Part shown: one piece after another, positions 42,037 to 51,570 of the stretch | How positions within the stretch are numbered: the first letter of the stretch is position 1 | Layout of the letters: each line of letters begins with the position of its first letter | Assembly: GCA_014058105.1 (NCBI GenBank) | Contig: JACGCM010000882.1 | Coordinates: 62,001 to 126,000, forward strand | DNA: 64,000 nucleotides | Direction: 5' to 3' | Source: Kingdonia uniflora | Taxonomy: Eukaryota; Streptophyta; Magnoliopsida; Ranunculales; Circaeasteraceae | Position numbers and translations under genes: made by a program | The notes under the pieces: model-generated | Told to the model about the DNA's origin: nothing | Seen by the model: the letters and a program-made list of their open reading frames with translations, nothing else | The model's database searches: none

Positions 42037-43649
42037 TTACATGAAGTTCTTCTCTTCTAATTCCCACTCATACTTAATTGGAACAAGCTGGAGTTTAGAT
42101 TTCTTCTCTAGTGAGAACACACCGGTCTCCTCCATGTCGAAATTCTCTGTCGAAATTCCAGGCGGTAATTCCCAATTAAAAGAATAGAGAAGATTAGCGA
42201 GTGCAAGTTCTATAATTGCAACACCTAACGACATCCCGGGGCAACCCCTTCGACCCGCCCCAAACGGTAAAAACTCAAAATCTTTTCCCTTATAATCAAT
42301 GGGACAATCTATGAACCTCTCTGGCAAGAACTCTTCTGGGTTCTTCCATGGTACTGGATCTCTTGCAATTGCCCAGATGTTAATAAGAACCCATGTTTTT
42401 GGATAAATGTCGTATCCATTGATAATGCAATGACTCATACATTCTCGTGGGATTAATACTGAGCCTGAGGGGTGTATTCTTAGAGATTCCTTCACTACCA
42501 TTTTAAGATAATGAAGATGATCAAGATCGTTTTCATCGACTTTTTCTTTCTTTCCCACACAACGTCTAACTTCTTCTTGCACTTTCTTCATCACCCTTGG
42601 ATTTTTAGCAAGCTCTGCCATTGTCCATATAAGTACGATACTACTTGAACTTGAACCAGCTAGATACATATCCTGCAACCAAAATATTATTTTATCAAAT
42701 TATTTGAACAAATGATAAGGGATCAAAAGATGAGAACAAGAGGTAGAAGTATTGAAATTACCATGAGAATCGCCTTGATGTGATCTTTAGTAAAACGAAT
42801 TTCACCAAATTGTTCCTTTTCCAAACGAAGCAAAACATCAACAATGTCTTCATATTCTCCTGTTTGTCTATCAGGATCTGAATGTTCATCTACCACTTGT
42901 TGCAACAATGCGTCCAACTCATTGAAATTATTGTCTAGTTTTTGCTGCAACCTGGTGAAGAGAGCAATGACCCTGCCTATGTATGGGAATAAACTAAGCA
43001 CAGAAAAAGCACCCATCATGCCTATAGCTCCATTTAGAAGTTCTGAAAGGTTACCACCACTCTCAAATTCTTTTCCTTCATAACTCCTACCCAAAGCAAT
43101 TCTTAGGATTACTGTATGCGTGAAAAGATTTAGCTTCTCATCGAGATTAACGACACATGAAGATGTGAGGGAGATAGATTTGATCATATTTTCGACCTCT
43201 TGAACCCTTACAGATCGAAATGAGTGGACCTTCTTCGCACTAAGAAGCTCGAGAACACAAATCTTTCTCATCTGCCTCCAGTACTCCCCATAGGGTGAAA
43301 GTGCAACATCTTTGAAATTGTACAAATGTTTTCTAAAACCTTCTAGTACAGGTCTATTGCAAAACACATGATCATGCGTCTTCAATACCTCTCTTGCCAC
43401 TTCGGCCGAGGAGACCACTAAGACGGGTACTGAACCGAGTTTCAAAAGCATGACCGGACCAAGCTTTTTAGACAGCTGCGTAAGAGAATGGTGAAGAAGA
43501 CTCCCAAACATCCTTGCTATGATGTAAAGCCTAGAAGGACTAGGAGGAGGCCTTGATCTTGTCACTCCTCTTTTGTTGCGTATGAATTGAGAGATAAGAG
43601 GAAGAAGTAGGAGAGAAGGAAGCCATACACACAAGGTATAGAGATCCAT
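42037..43649 (-). CDS. Cytochrome P450, CYP71 family-like (two exons)
   Basis: ER-anchored haem monooxygenase of specialised metabolism. Exon 1 43649-42762 and exon 2 42672-42037 join in phase 0 across an 89-bp GT-AG intron to give 507 residues, a normal CYP71 length. Visible: N-terminal membrane anchor (LCVWLPSLLLLPLISQFI), proline-rich hinge RPPPSPSRLY, C-helix YGEYWRQMRKICVLELLSAK, ExxR (Glu358-Arg361 in KESLRIHP), PERF (413-416), haem motif FLPFGAGRRGCPG with Cys440, and intron at the I-helix site typical of CYP71. Oddity: the I-helix motif AGxDT(S/T)S is AGSSSSS (301-307), so the conserved acid and Thr are both Ser. This may alter oxygen activation or chemistry. No stops or frameshifts. 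Subfamily and substrate cannot be told. Confidence 0.92.
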
Positions 43650-43678
43650 GGCTTAGTACTATACAACCCCCTGATTCA

Positions 43679-43686
43679 TATTTATA
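43679..43686 (-). promoter_or_regulatory. TATA box of the P450 gene
   Basis: TATAAATA on the minus strand, 30 bp upstream of the ATG (43649). This implies a very short leader, or else the box serves a start site slightly further downstream than usual. Nearby CATGG at the start codon fits plant initiation context. Confidence 0.5.
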
Positions 43687-43759
43687 AAGGCCACAGTCTA
43701 TATTCAGTGAGATAGTTCTATATTTATATTGTATATTATATGTACCTTTTGTCATGCTT

Positions 43760-44725
43760 CCCCATTGAATTCCAACCAGAATTTCAACTGCAAATCAAAT
43801 CATAAGCAGGCTGCTGACCGCATACTCTTAAAATCAAACTGTTACAACTAAAACTCTTTGCAGATCTTAATTCATACATTGGTTATTGGTAGATAGTATT
43901 CCCACAAAACAATCATACTACGTATGTGCAGAAAGGATCAACACACTAAAATACCAACTAGGTATCTTGGGGGCACAGCAAGTTTACTATGTTCTAACTA
44001 TAAGCATGTGAGGGTCATCACCATAGAGGCAGGTTTATTAGAGAAAGAAAAAAGAATTTACTGGATACAAGGTAGATCCTTAAGAACATGGTTTCTGAAG
44101 GCACCATAAGACATCCAGTCTCGCGCAAAATTAACTCATCTCAACTACTTCGCTGCACAATTCAAACGTGTGGACCCACCACAACTACTTGCTGATACAA
44201 CGATAATGTCCTCACTTAAACACTGGACACCGATGTGGGGTTTTATCCTAAAAGGCCTTGTTACATCCCAACTTATATGTCACCGCATGGAAGATATTAA
44301 CTTGACTCGAACCGAGCCACCAATCTTCACTTTAGGAGATTCAAGCTCCCGTGGTACATCATCTCGTCTGAGATCATATGCAACGTCTTTTGTGACTCCA
44401 TCAGATGTCTATGATCTGTAACATCAACAACCGACCCATTAGAGACAACAAGGCAAAGATGCTAGATAAGCTATACTAAATACAGAAACCTTATCGTCCT
44501 TTTTACCAAACAAATATTCCATCATCTTCTAAGTTTTAAAAATCTCAGAATTGCACAACACAAACACTAATGGATTATAATATTTAGAAAATGACTTTAC
44601 CAAATTATCTTCTACTCTAGTTAGAAAAAACATAGTGAACTTTCTCAAGATGCAATAACAGTTAAGCAAAATATCTTCAATGGTTTAAAGAGGATAAAAG
44701 GGTTGTAATAGTATCAGGAGCTTAC
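43760..44725. other. Intergenic repeat-like sequence
   Basis: 44160-44430 contains, on the minus strand, CCCCACATCGGTGTCC and flanking words common in dispersed plant repeats. Three frames are open through it, which argues against real coding. No gene called. Confidence 0.4.
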
Positions 44726-45388
44726 CTTGTTAATGTCAAGCTATTTTTTCCACTGCATGCGTAGGGGATGCTGTTACATTTAATGTGTTTCTCCATTCCT
44801 ATATGATATCCATTTGGCATATATGACCCATGACCTTCAAAAAATAAATAAATATCAGTTTGCTTGGTAATATAATCCAACTCAGATTTCCTCCATCTTT
44901 TACATCATCTTTCAATCACGATAGTTGATCTAAAAGTTATTCAAATTGCATATCATTATGCATCACTATTATTGGTATTTCTTTTTATTCATACAAAACA
45001 TACTGCATAGTACAATGTTTATGTGAGTTATAAGTTCAACAATGGCAACAACTTAAAATAGATCACATGTACTAGTTTATTGAGTAAAAATGTTATCATG
45101 GAGATGTATTAAGAAATGAGAATCATACATGTACTGGTCAAAGTGGTAACATGTGACAACCATCAATAAGAATTAAGGCTAATGTGAAACTAACAGTTAT
45201 ATGTGAGTGTTATTGTCACCTCGTGATCTTTTATGTTTGAACAGAGCATGATTTACATTTAGAGATTCAATATACGATGTAAGTTCCAATGCGCCGCGAC
45301 CTAAATTAAATAATTCCTGCAAATGACTACACAAATCACATTTACCAAACAATTGAACTTCTCGCTGTGTTTGGCTCATGAAAACCAA
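44726..45388 (-). CDS. Possible small two-exon gene of unknown function
   Basis: I do not recognise this product. 45388-45220 (ending CACGAG|GTGACA) joins in phase 1 to 44834-44726 (after TTTTTTGAAG). The readable protein includes KCDLCSHLQELFNLGRGALE, LTSYIESLNVNHALFKHKRS, then MPNGYHIGMEKHIKCNSIPY. It ends at TAA just past 44726 if the following GTAAGC is not used as a donor. An alternative first acceptor is TCATTTGCAG at about 45318. A promoter-like segment on the same strand lies at 45957-46113. Evidence is only frame continuity and splice-like signals; it may be a non-coding transcript. Confidence 0.25.
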
Positions 45389-45526
45389 AAAAAGGAAAAT
45401 GCTTTCAATGCTTACCCATGCCCATTACTGAAACCATTTTCATATTTAGTATTGGCTCTGCAAACAAATTATGAGATAAAATTTGCCCTCCAATGTATCT
45501 CAAGATTTGTATCATCATAATTCTGT

Positions 45527-45548
45527 AAAGAGAGAGAGAGAGAGAGAG
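45527..45548. repeat. GA microsatellite
   Basis: About eleven GA dinucleotides, placed like a 5' leader tract for the possible minus-strand transcript downstream of the 46.0-kb promoter-like segment. Confidence 0.75.
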
Positions 45549-45956
45549 CTGATCGATCAAAACCAAGTGACTGGAATGATTTTAGCGATACAACCTAGAG
45601 AGATTCTTAAGAAAATTAGACTAATGTCAAAACCATCGAAATCAGTCATCTAAATTTTAGCAATATCAATACGGTTTTTGTAAATCGACCAGTTTAGAAC
45701 AGCATTTTCAGCACCCGAATCAACTCATTATTAGCCAATGTTGCCATAATTATGATAAATTGGAGATTTACACAGCCAAGTTTAATTCAATTCCTACAAC
45801 TGTAGAGAGAGAAATTGACCCTAAATCAAATAAAAAAACTGTAAAACATTGATAATCACTTAATAATACCTTTTTGCTCAATCGATTAAAGTTTAATTTG
45901 ATTTGTAAGTAGATAGGGAATGAAGCTTAATTTGCAGAGGGAGAGGGAGATAGAAA

Positions 45957-46113
45957 CCTAAAACTGCCATCCAATTGGACAATTTAGGGTTAGAAGGCCC
46001 ATATCATTTCCATGGTACATAAGTACAATGGAAATAATCAAGGCCTTCCAAAGCACGCCTCATCATACGCTTCAGTGGAATGGATGTATGAAACCAAAGC
46101 TAAAAGATGAGTT
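45957..46113 (-). promoter_or_regulatory. Promoter-like duplicated segment (copy 2, minus strand)
   Basis: Reverse complement of 35994-36155 with moderate divergence. It has the same order: imperfect CCATGG hairpin (TTTCCATGGTAC with GTACAATGGAAA), TGGGCC, AACCCTAAATT and CCAATTGGATGGCA. Conservation of the promoter-like words in both copies suggests that a gene start was duplicated in inverted orientation. Confidence 0.55.
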
Positions 46114-46296
46114 ATTTATTTATTTTTATACATGGTCAATATATTGGTTGCACTTGTTATATGCCTCCTCAAGCATATAAGCATATTACAGATAATAGAC
46201 CGAGAATAAACTCTGTACGCTTCTGGAGTGTGAGCATTACTATTGCACTCGCATATAGCTGTAGGAAAAGGTGAAGCAGGGGGATACATTAGGGGA

Positions 46297-46513
46297 CAGG
46301 GCCGGCCCTGTACAAAAATAATAATGGGGCCTAAATTTTTTGTTGTTATAAGGGCTTGAACCTTAAGCCCCTTTCAAGCTATAAGAAGTATAAACCAACT
46401 AAGCTAAAGTCAATTATATGTAGTATAATTTTTTTTTTCTTTCTTCTAGACCTTAAGGCAATTTTTTTGTCCCTGTCCCGTCGCACATGTTGCACACCCC
46501 CATGGCCGGGCTG
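46297..46513. mobile_element. hAT-type non-autonomous element, perfect 8-bp TSD TTAGGGGA
   Basis: 217 bp starting CAGGGCCGGCCCTG and ending CATGGCCGGGCTG, flanked by TTAGGGGA at 46289-46296 and 46514-46521. The left end is itself a palindrome (ACAGGGCCGGCCCTGT). Inner words match the 16591-16735 element. No coding. Confidence 0.85.
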
Positions 46514-46521
46514 TTAGGGGA

Positions 46522-47039
46522 CGGGGCATAGGACTGGAGGCAACAACATATCATACCTATCGGTCATAATGAGTTGTTTGTCTAGCGCGTATGATTAACG
46601 AGTTTTACCAAAGTGAAAATATGACATGGCACCATTTTTGGGTTGAATCGAATTAGGCTCCCAAAACATGTCAAACCCCAGAGAGAGTTGAGTGGTACCC
46701 TTTTCTAGTGAGACATGTCAAGCCCCAAACAAAGTAAACGTATTATCATCCATAAGAAAATCTTTGGGACTACAGGAAGGAGTTTACTCTAAAGAAATGA
46801 TTATACTGTTAAAACGTCTAGAAAAGGCTGTTGATCTCTGGGTTATTTTTCTTTCTTTTGGGTGTAACATAAGTTTCATAATTTTGATTATACTGTTAAA
46901 CGGTCTTCTGATTCTTCCTTAGACATTTTAAATTTTGTAACCGTGCTTGGTATATGTGGTATCTATTTTAGATAAAGATAATTAGGGTACACAGAAAATT
47001 GGAGAAGTTGCAAAACTTTTCAATAGAAGAAATATGGAA
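46522..47039. other. Spacer, no gene recognised
   Basis: ORF 46692-46922 lacks family features. No repeat edges seen. Confidence 0.35.
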
Positions 47040-47149
47040 GGTATTGTTTTGATTTTTTGCTGATGAAGTAGATTAGTTTTTCTACTCCGTTGTCTTCTTG
47101 AATAAGGACAAAACTGATTAAGTCTTCTGTTATTGATAAATACATTGTG
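47040..47149 (-). pseudogene. Outer Tat-like element: RT/RNase H piece left of the nested insertion
   Basis: This 110-bp stretch is homologous to 48440-48535 inside the nested element (TTGCTGATGAAGTAGATTAG, TTTTTCTACTCCGTTGTCTT), which encodes the RNase H block YVLIREDNGVEKLIYFISK on the minus strand. Its right-hand continuation is found at 50416, beyond the nested element and the AGTAC duplication. Confidence 0.65.
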
Positions 47150-47154
47150 AGTAC

Positions 47155-47629
47155 TATAATGGCGTATTTTCCCTAATGGTAAACTTTGCCAATACTTTAG
47201 TAAGGAGATTGTAATTCAAAGCTAGAATACAAATAGATTTTACGTAGAAACTTAATAAGACCTGAGAAAAACCATGACCTCGATAAGGGTTTTGAGGGTA
47301 AAATCCAATATATGCTAGTTATTACAATTGCTCAACGATTGAATAGACTTAGATAGTGAAAAATCACAGAGTTTCAGATCCATTTTAACATGTTCTCTGC
47401 CTGTATTTAGAATGGATACGAGTAGTTACAAATAGTTGGTCTCCTATCTTAATGGGTAGTGGGCAAACTTCACAAATTATATACAACGACTCTATTTGAC
47501 CAAGTGCAACGGTTACAATAGAGGGTCGAGATCTCTAGTTGTAGATGTGACATCTTCTCGAATGATAGAATATCTTCGGTATGGCTCTGATAGCTTTGTC
47601 TTCTCAACTTTGGGGAATATGCTACTATA
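47155..47629 (-). repeat. 3' LTR of the nested Tat-like element
   Basis: 475 bp, colinear with 49934-50410, with scattered point differences that imply an insertion that is not recent. In element orientation both LTRs start TATA(A/G)TAGCATATTCC rather than TG. Its outer end is ATTATA where the 5' LTR has ATTACA. Confidence 0.88.
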
Positions 47630-47826
47630 ATCGCCCCATTCTCAATACAATTACTAGTTACTAGTTATTGTGTCGAGAAAAACATGCAAGAATTTATGAT
47701 ATTGACACTTGTCTAAAAAGTTGTTTGGGAAGGAAATTCCCATGACTTTGTGGCGTGAATGTAGTATAAGTTGTCGATGGAACCTGCTGACTTTGATTTG
47801 TTTTTGTGAATGATTTAGTAATGATC

Positions 47827-48150
47827 GTCATATATGTTTCTTCTATGTGATATCTGGTTTGACCAGTAAGACATCCATGCTATGGCTTGTCAAATTTAGT
47901 AAAGATGGTCAGATATGTTTCCTTTATGGGATATCTGGTTTGATTAATAAGATTGCCATATTGTGGCTTATCGAATTTAGTAAAGATGGTCAGATATGTT
48001 TCCTCTATGGGATATCTGGTTTGATTAATAAGACAACCATGTTATAGCCCATCGAATTTAGTAAAGATGGTCATATATGTTTCCTCTATGGGATATCTGG
48101 TTTGATTAATAAGACAACCATGTTATGGCTTGTCGAATTTAGTAAAGATG
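47827..48150. repeat. Tandem array, four 81-bp units
   Basis: Units 47827-47907, 47908-47988, 47989-48069 and 48070-48150, each starting GTCAKATATGTTTC and ending TTTAGTAAAGATG. The unit length is a multiple of three, so a plus-strand frame repeats ISGLINK...EFSKDGQICFLYG every 27 residues; the element reads the other strand. The position between pol and the 3' LTR matches the tandem-repeat zone known in Tat/Ogre-lineage elements. Confidence 0.92.
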
Positions 48151-48191
48151 GCCATTATGGGAGGACGCCCCAAGTTTGCGATGGTATGATC

Positions 48192-48578
48192 TCAAGTTTT
48201 TTTGATCCAATTGAAAGTACATAGAAGTTCGAGTTCATTCTCTTCATCTGCGATTTGTCTTCTAGTAGTTTGCAGTTTGAGATCTGAAGGAATGACTTTG
48301 TCAGTATCGAAGGCCATCATGAATGGTGTGCAGCCTGTAGATATTTGAGGTGTAGCCAGTAAGATATATAATAGTTCTTCGACCCATCTGACTTCTTTTC
48401 GTCTAGGCATTTTCATAATCCTAACTTGATGCCCTTCTTTGCTGATAAAGTAGATTAACTTTTCTACCCCGTTATCTTCTCGAATGAGGACATAATTGAT
48501 TAAATCTTCTATTGCCAATAAATACATTGTTAATGCTTCACCATCGACATGAGTACTCATTCTGTGAGGACGCCCCAA
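48192..48578 (-). pseudogene. Nested Tat-like element: RNase H joined to integrase by deletion
   Basis: One open frame reads LYLLAIEDLINYVLIREDNG, VEKLIYFISKEGHQ (RNase H start), then jumps to RRKEVRWVEELLYILLATPQ, STGCTPFMMAFDTDKVIPSD and LKLQTTRRQIADEENELELL (integrase end). All sequence between is missing, yet the frame is kept open. Confidence 0.75.
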
Positions 48579-48609
48579 GTGTCATTTGAGATCTTGAGAA
48601 GCCAAATGT

Positions 48610-48795
48610 TGACCTGTAATGCGTGGGTCGAATTGGACGAACCAATTGGTGACCAATAATGTGTTGGTCATACTAGATGAACCAATTGTGGACCTGTAAT
48701 ATAATAGATGGGTTGGTCGAATTGGATGAACCAATTGTAGACCTGTAATATTGTAGATGGGTTGGTCGAATTGGATAAACTAATTGTGGACCTGA
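48610..48795. repeat. Tandem array of about 49-bp units
   Basis: Units such as GACCTGTAATATAATAGATG plus GGTTGGTCGAATTGGATGAA and CCAATTGT; the last two are 49 bp each, the first ones are shorter or degenerate. Second tandem zone in the same element. Confidence 0.75.
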
Positions 48796-49004
48796 CCATA
48801 AACTTTAATTTGCGTGCTTGAGCGTCGAGCTTAATAAAGAGTTGGCAATAAGCTTTTATTTGATGATGAGCTTGAGTTCTGTAGTCGAGCATTTTTGTTG
48901 AAAACAAATTTGTAGCTGACTCGAGTACCTAAACCTTAAGCACCTTATTGGATACAATTTTATTAACGAGCTTGAATTGAAAGCTGGTAAAAGCTTAATA
49001 ATAT

Positions 49005-49110
49005 GGTCAAGGATTGAGTTTAAAGATGAGGTCGAGCATTAAATTTAAAGATGAGGTCGAGAATCGAGCTTGACATTGAGGTAGAGCATTGAATCTGAAG
49101 GTGAGGTCGG
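49005..49110. repeat. Tandem array of about 24-bp units
   Basis: Four to five degenerate copies of AAAGATGAGGTCGAGCATTG. Third tandem zone in the nested element. Confidence 0.65.
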
Positions 49111-49385
49111 TGAGGATAACATATTTGTGAAATTTTGGCATGTAGAAGTTGTCTGGAATTGGCATGACTTTGAGATGAGGGGAAATAGGGTTGGTCTCGA
49201 TCTTGTCCAGAGTGGATCTTCGACTAGTATTGTTAGACTGTATGGCCTGAATCCGATTGTTCAGGTCATCTAGAATAATAAATTATGGGGGAAGGTTTGG
49301 TGCTGGGGAAGGTTTGGTACTGCTGCAGCTTGAGGATCAAAATCTCCTCGTCTTTTTGGTCTCAGCCATTCTCTTATTGGTCGCC

Positions 49386-49690
49386 TCAGAGGAGGTGGTA
49401 GGGTCTGATGACGTGTTCGTCGGCATCCCTAGGTTGTCGATGTTGACGATGTGAGGCCAAAATATTACGATACTCTATCTGGGTTCCTTGATCGGGATCT
49501 TGAAGTTCAATTTCCCTCTTCCTTGGTATGTTCTCCCTATGGGAAGCTCTGGATCGATGATCACTTCGGGCTTGAGGAGGCAATCCTTATCGAATGGTGA
49601 ATCAATCTTGTTGCTTTCGCAGACTTTCCTTTTCTTTTTGATAAGTTTGATTCTGTTGTTCCAGGGCCTTCCTCCTCTCATCCCTCTCAA
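49386..49690 (-). pseudogene. Nested Tat-like element: gag N-terminal region
   Basis: Two overlapping minus-strand frames read CLLKPEVIIDPELPIGRTYQ and PPQARSDHRSRASHRENIPR, KREIELQDPDQGTQIEYRNI. The same region in the outer element (53371-53545) reads SPFPAQSEHQSLASRGRMYQ and GLDQGTHTEYHDILDLRH, confirming common family. Charged, no motif. Confidence 0.6.
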
Positions 49691-49917
49691 CTTAGAGGGC
49701 TTGAGTGTGAATCCTCAGAACTCTGAGTCATTGGTTCCTGTCAGATTCCTTCTACTTTTGAAGCTCTATAACAGTATTGTATAAATTGATAATTTCTGGT
49801 TGGATAGTGACTAGAATGTTATCTTTGTCCCTCTGGTACTGGAGGCACTTCTGAGGTTCATGTTGGTCATGAAAATAATTGTATCGGACGAGATTTGGTA
49901 AAGAAAAGTTGATTTCT

Positions 49918-49933
49918 CACAGACGGTGCCAAT
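49918..49933 (-). other. Primer binding site of the nested Tat-like element
   Basis: In element orientation ATTGGCACCGTCTGTG follows directly after the LTR end CGCCATTACA. It resembles the TTGGCGCCGTC-type primer region common in plant Tat-lineage elements and fixes the LTR border at 49934. Confidence 0.75.
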
Positions 49934-50410
49934 TGTAATGGCGTGTTTTCCCTAATGGTAAAATTTGCCAATACTTTAGTAAGAAGATTGCAATTTTAAG
50001 CTATAACACAAATAGATTTTACGTGGAAACTCAGTAAAACCTGAGAAAAACTATAACCTCGAGGAGGGTTTTGAGGGTAAAATCCAATATATGCTAGTTA
50101 TTACAATTGGCCAATGATTGAATAGACTTAGATAGTGAAAAACCACAGAGTTCTAGATCCATTTTAGCATGTGTTCTACCTATATTTATAATAGATACAG
50201 ACAGTTACAAATAGTTGGTTTCCTATCTTAATGGGTAGTGGGCGAACTTTGTAGATCATGTATACAACGGCTCTATTTGACCAAGTGTAATGGTTACTGT
50301 AGAGGGCCGAGATCTGTAGTTGTAGATGCAACATCTTCTCGAATGATAGAATATCTTCGACATGGCTCTGATAACTTTGTCTTCTCAACTCTGAGGAATA
50401 TGCTATTATA
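49934..50410 (-). repeat. 5' LTR of the nested Tat-like element
   Basis: 477 bp; window-left edge TGTAATGGCG beside the primer site, window-right edge ATTATA beside AGTAC. Colinear with 47155-47629. Confidence 0.9.
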
Positions 50411-50415
50411 AGTAC

Positions 50416-51570
50416 TTTGCCATCAACATGAGTACTCATTATTGGAGGATGCCCTAAGTATCTTTTGAGATCTTAAAAAGTTAATTCACATTCCGGAATC
50501 CAGATGATTTCTTTGGGTTACTTCTTTGTCATTGGTGCTGGGTTTCCCCAAAGAAGAAGGTAAAGAAGATTGCATCGATCAGATGGCTTTGAGATAAACC
50601 TGTGAAGAGTTGCAACCTTCCCCAGGAGTTTTTAAATATCTTTTTTAGTTTGTGGTGATGGCATGGCCATAAGGGTTTTGATTTGTTCTGAGTCAATTTC
50701 TATTCCTCTCTTGTTTACCAGATGCCCCAAGAATTTTCTTGATATAACTTCAAATTGGTACTTTTCAAGGTTTAACTTCATGCGGTATGCACAAATAATG
50801 CTGAAGATTATTTATAAATGGCTATAATGATCTTCTCGCTTTAGGCTTTTGCAGATCATGTTGTCGATATATACCTCCATGATTTTTCCCAAGTGATCTA
50901 TAAACATTTTTATGACGAGTCGTTGATATATTACTCATGTATTTTTCAATCCAAAAGGCATGATGGTGTAACAGTAAAGGCCTATTTCTATTACAAATGT
51001 GGTTTTCTCCTGATCTTCTTCGGTAAGTGGGATCTGATTATACCCTGAAGCTGCATTCATCATTGAGAAAAGCTCATGTCCTACTATGGAGTTGAGGAGG
51101 TGAGGAAACAAAGGAAGAGAGAAGTTATCCTTTGGTGTGAATTTATTGGGCTCGATGAAATCCACTCAAGCCCTAATTTTGTTGTCCTTCTTAGGGACAA
51201 CGACTATGTTCGAGACCCACTTGGGATATTTAGCTTCTCGAATAAATCCAACTCGAAGTAGTTTATCAATTTTTTCATTATCTGTATCACGTAGCCTGGG
51301 GGCTAGGTTATAACGCTTATGCACTACATCCTTGCTGTTTGGTACGAGGTTCAACCGATGGCATGCAATGGAAGGATCAAATTTTGGCATTTCTTGAAAA
51401 GGCCATACAAAGATATTGACATTTTTCTTTAACAACTGTAGGAGAGTTTCTCTTTCTTCTGGTAAGAGTTTAAAGCCAATAAAAGTATTCATCCCAGGTC
51501 TATCGAGTTTTATAGATTTGACCGCTTCAGTGCCATGCTGCTCGAATGTTGGGGAAGGCTCTTTATGCAA
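50416..51570 (-). pseudogene. Outer Tat-like element: reverse transcriptase
   Basis: RT blocks on the minus strand: MNTFIGFKLLPEERETLLQL, FVWPFQEMPKFDPSIACHRL, VHKRYNLAPRLRDTDNEKID, KLLRVGFIREAKYPKWVSNI and VVVPKKDNKIRA, then MMNAASGYNQIPLTEEDQEK with the first catalytic Asp changed to Asn, GLYCYTIMPFGLKNT, VYIDNM (second Asp of YxDD changed to Asn, about 50859-50870) and KFLGHLVNKRGIEI. Both active-site changes are G-to-A type. It ends at the nested insertion. Confidence 0.85.

Larger units (their letters stand above)
47155..50410 (-). mobile_element. Nested Tat-like Ty3/gypsy element, TSD AGTAC
   Basis: LTRs at 47155-47629 and 49934-50410, flanked by identical AGTAC (47150-47154 and 50411-50415). 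Minus orientation: primer site next to 49934, gag start at 49.4-49.7 kb, RNase H/integrase piece at 48.2-48.6 kb, tandem repeats, and polypurine GAGAATGGGGCGAT next to the 3' LTR. Most of gag-pol is deleted. It sits in RNase H sequence of an older element of the same lineage. Confidence 0.88.

Noticed and set aside
17686..43649. Biosynthetic gene cluster of CCR-like, CAD-like and P450 genes
   Set aside because: Only two of the three are intact, they are 23 kb apart with TIC56 and many transposons between them, and nothing links their substrates.
44170..44421. 83-codon plus-strand ORF
   Set aside because: Several frames on both strands are open through this stretch and it carries CCCCACATCGG words of a dispersed repeat; coding unlikely.
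47847..48047. Repetitive 66-residue protein
   Set aside because: Product of the 81-bp tandem repeat read on the strand opposite to the element.
49488..49784. 98-codon plus-strand hydrophobic ORF
   Set aside because: Antisense to the gag N-terminal region of the nested Tat-like element.
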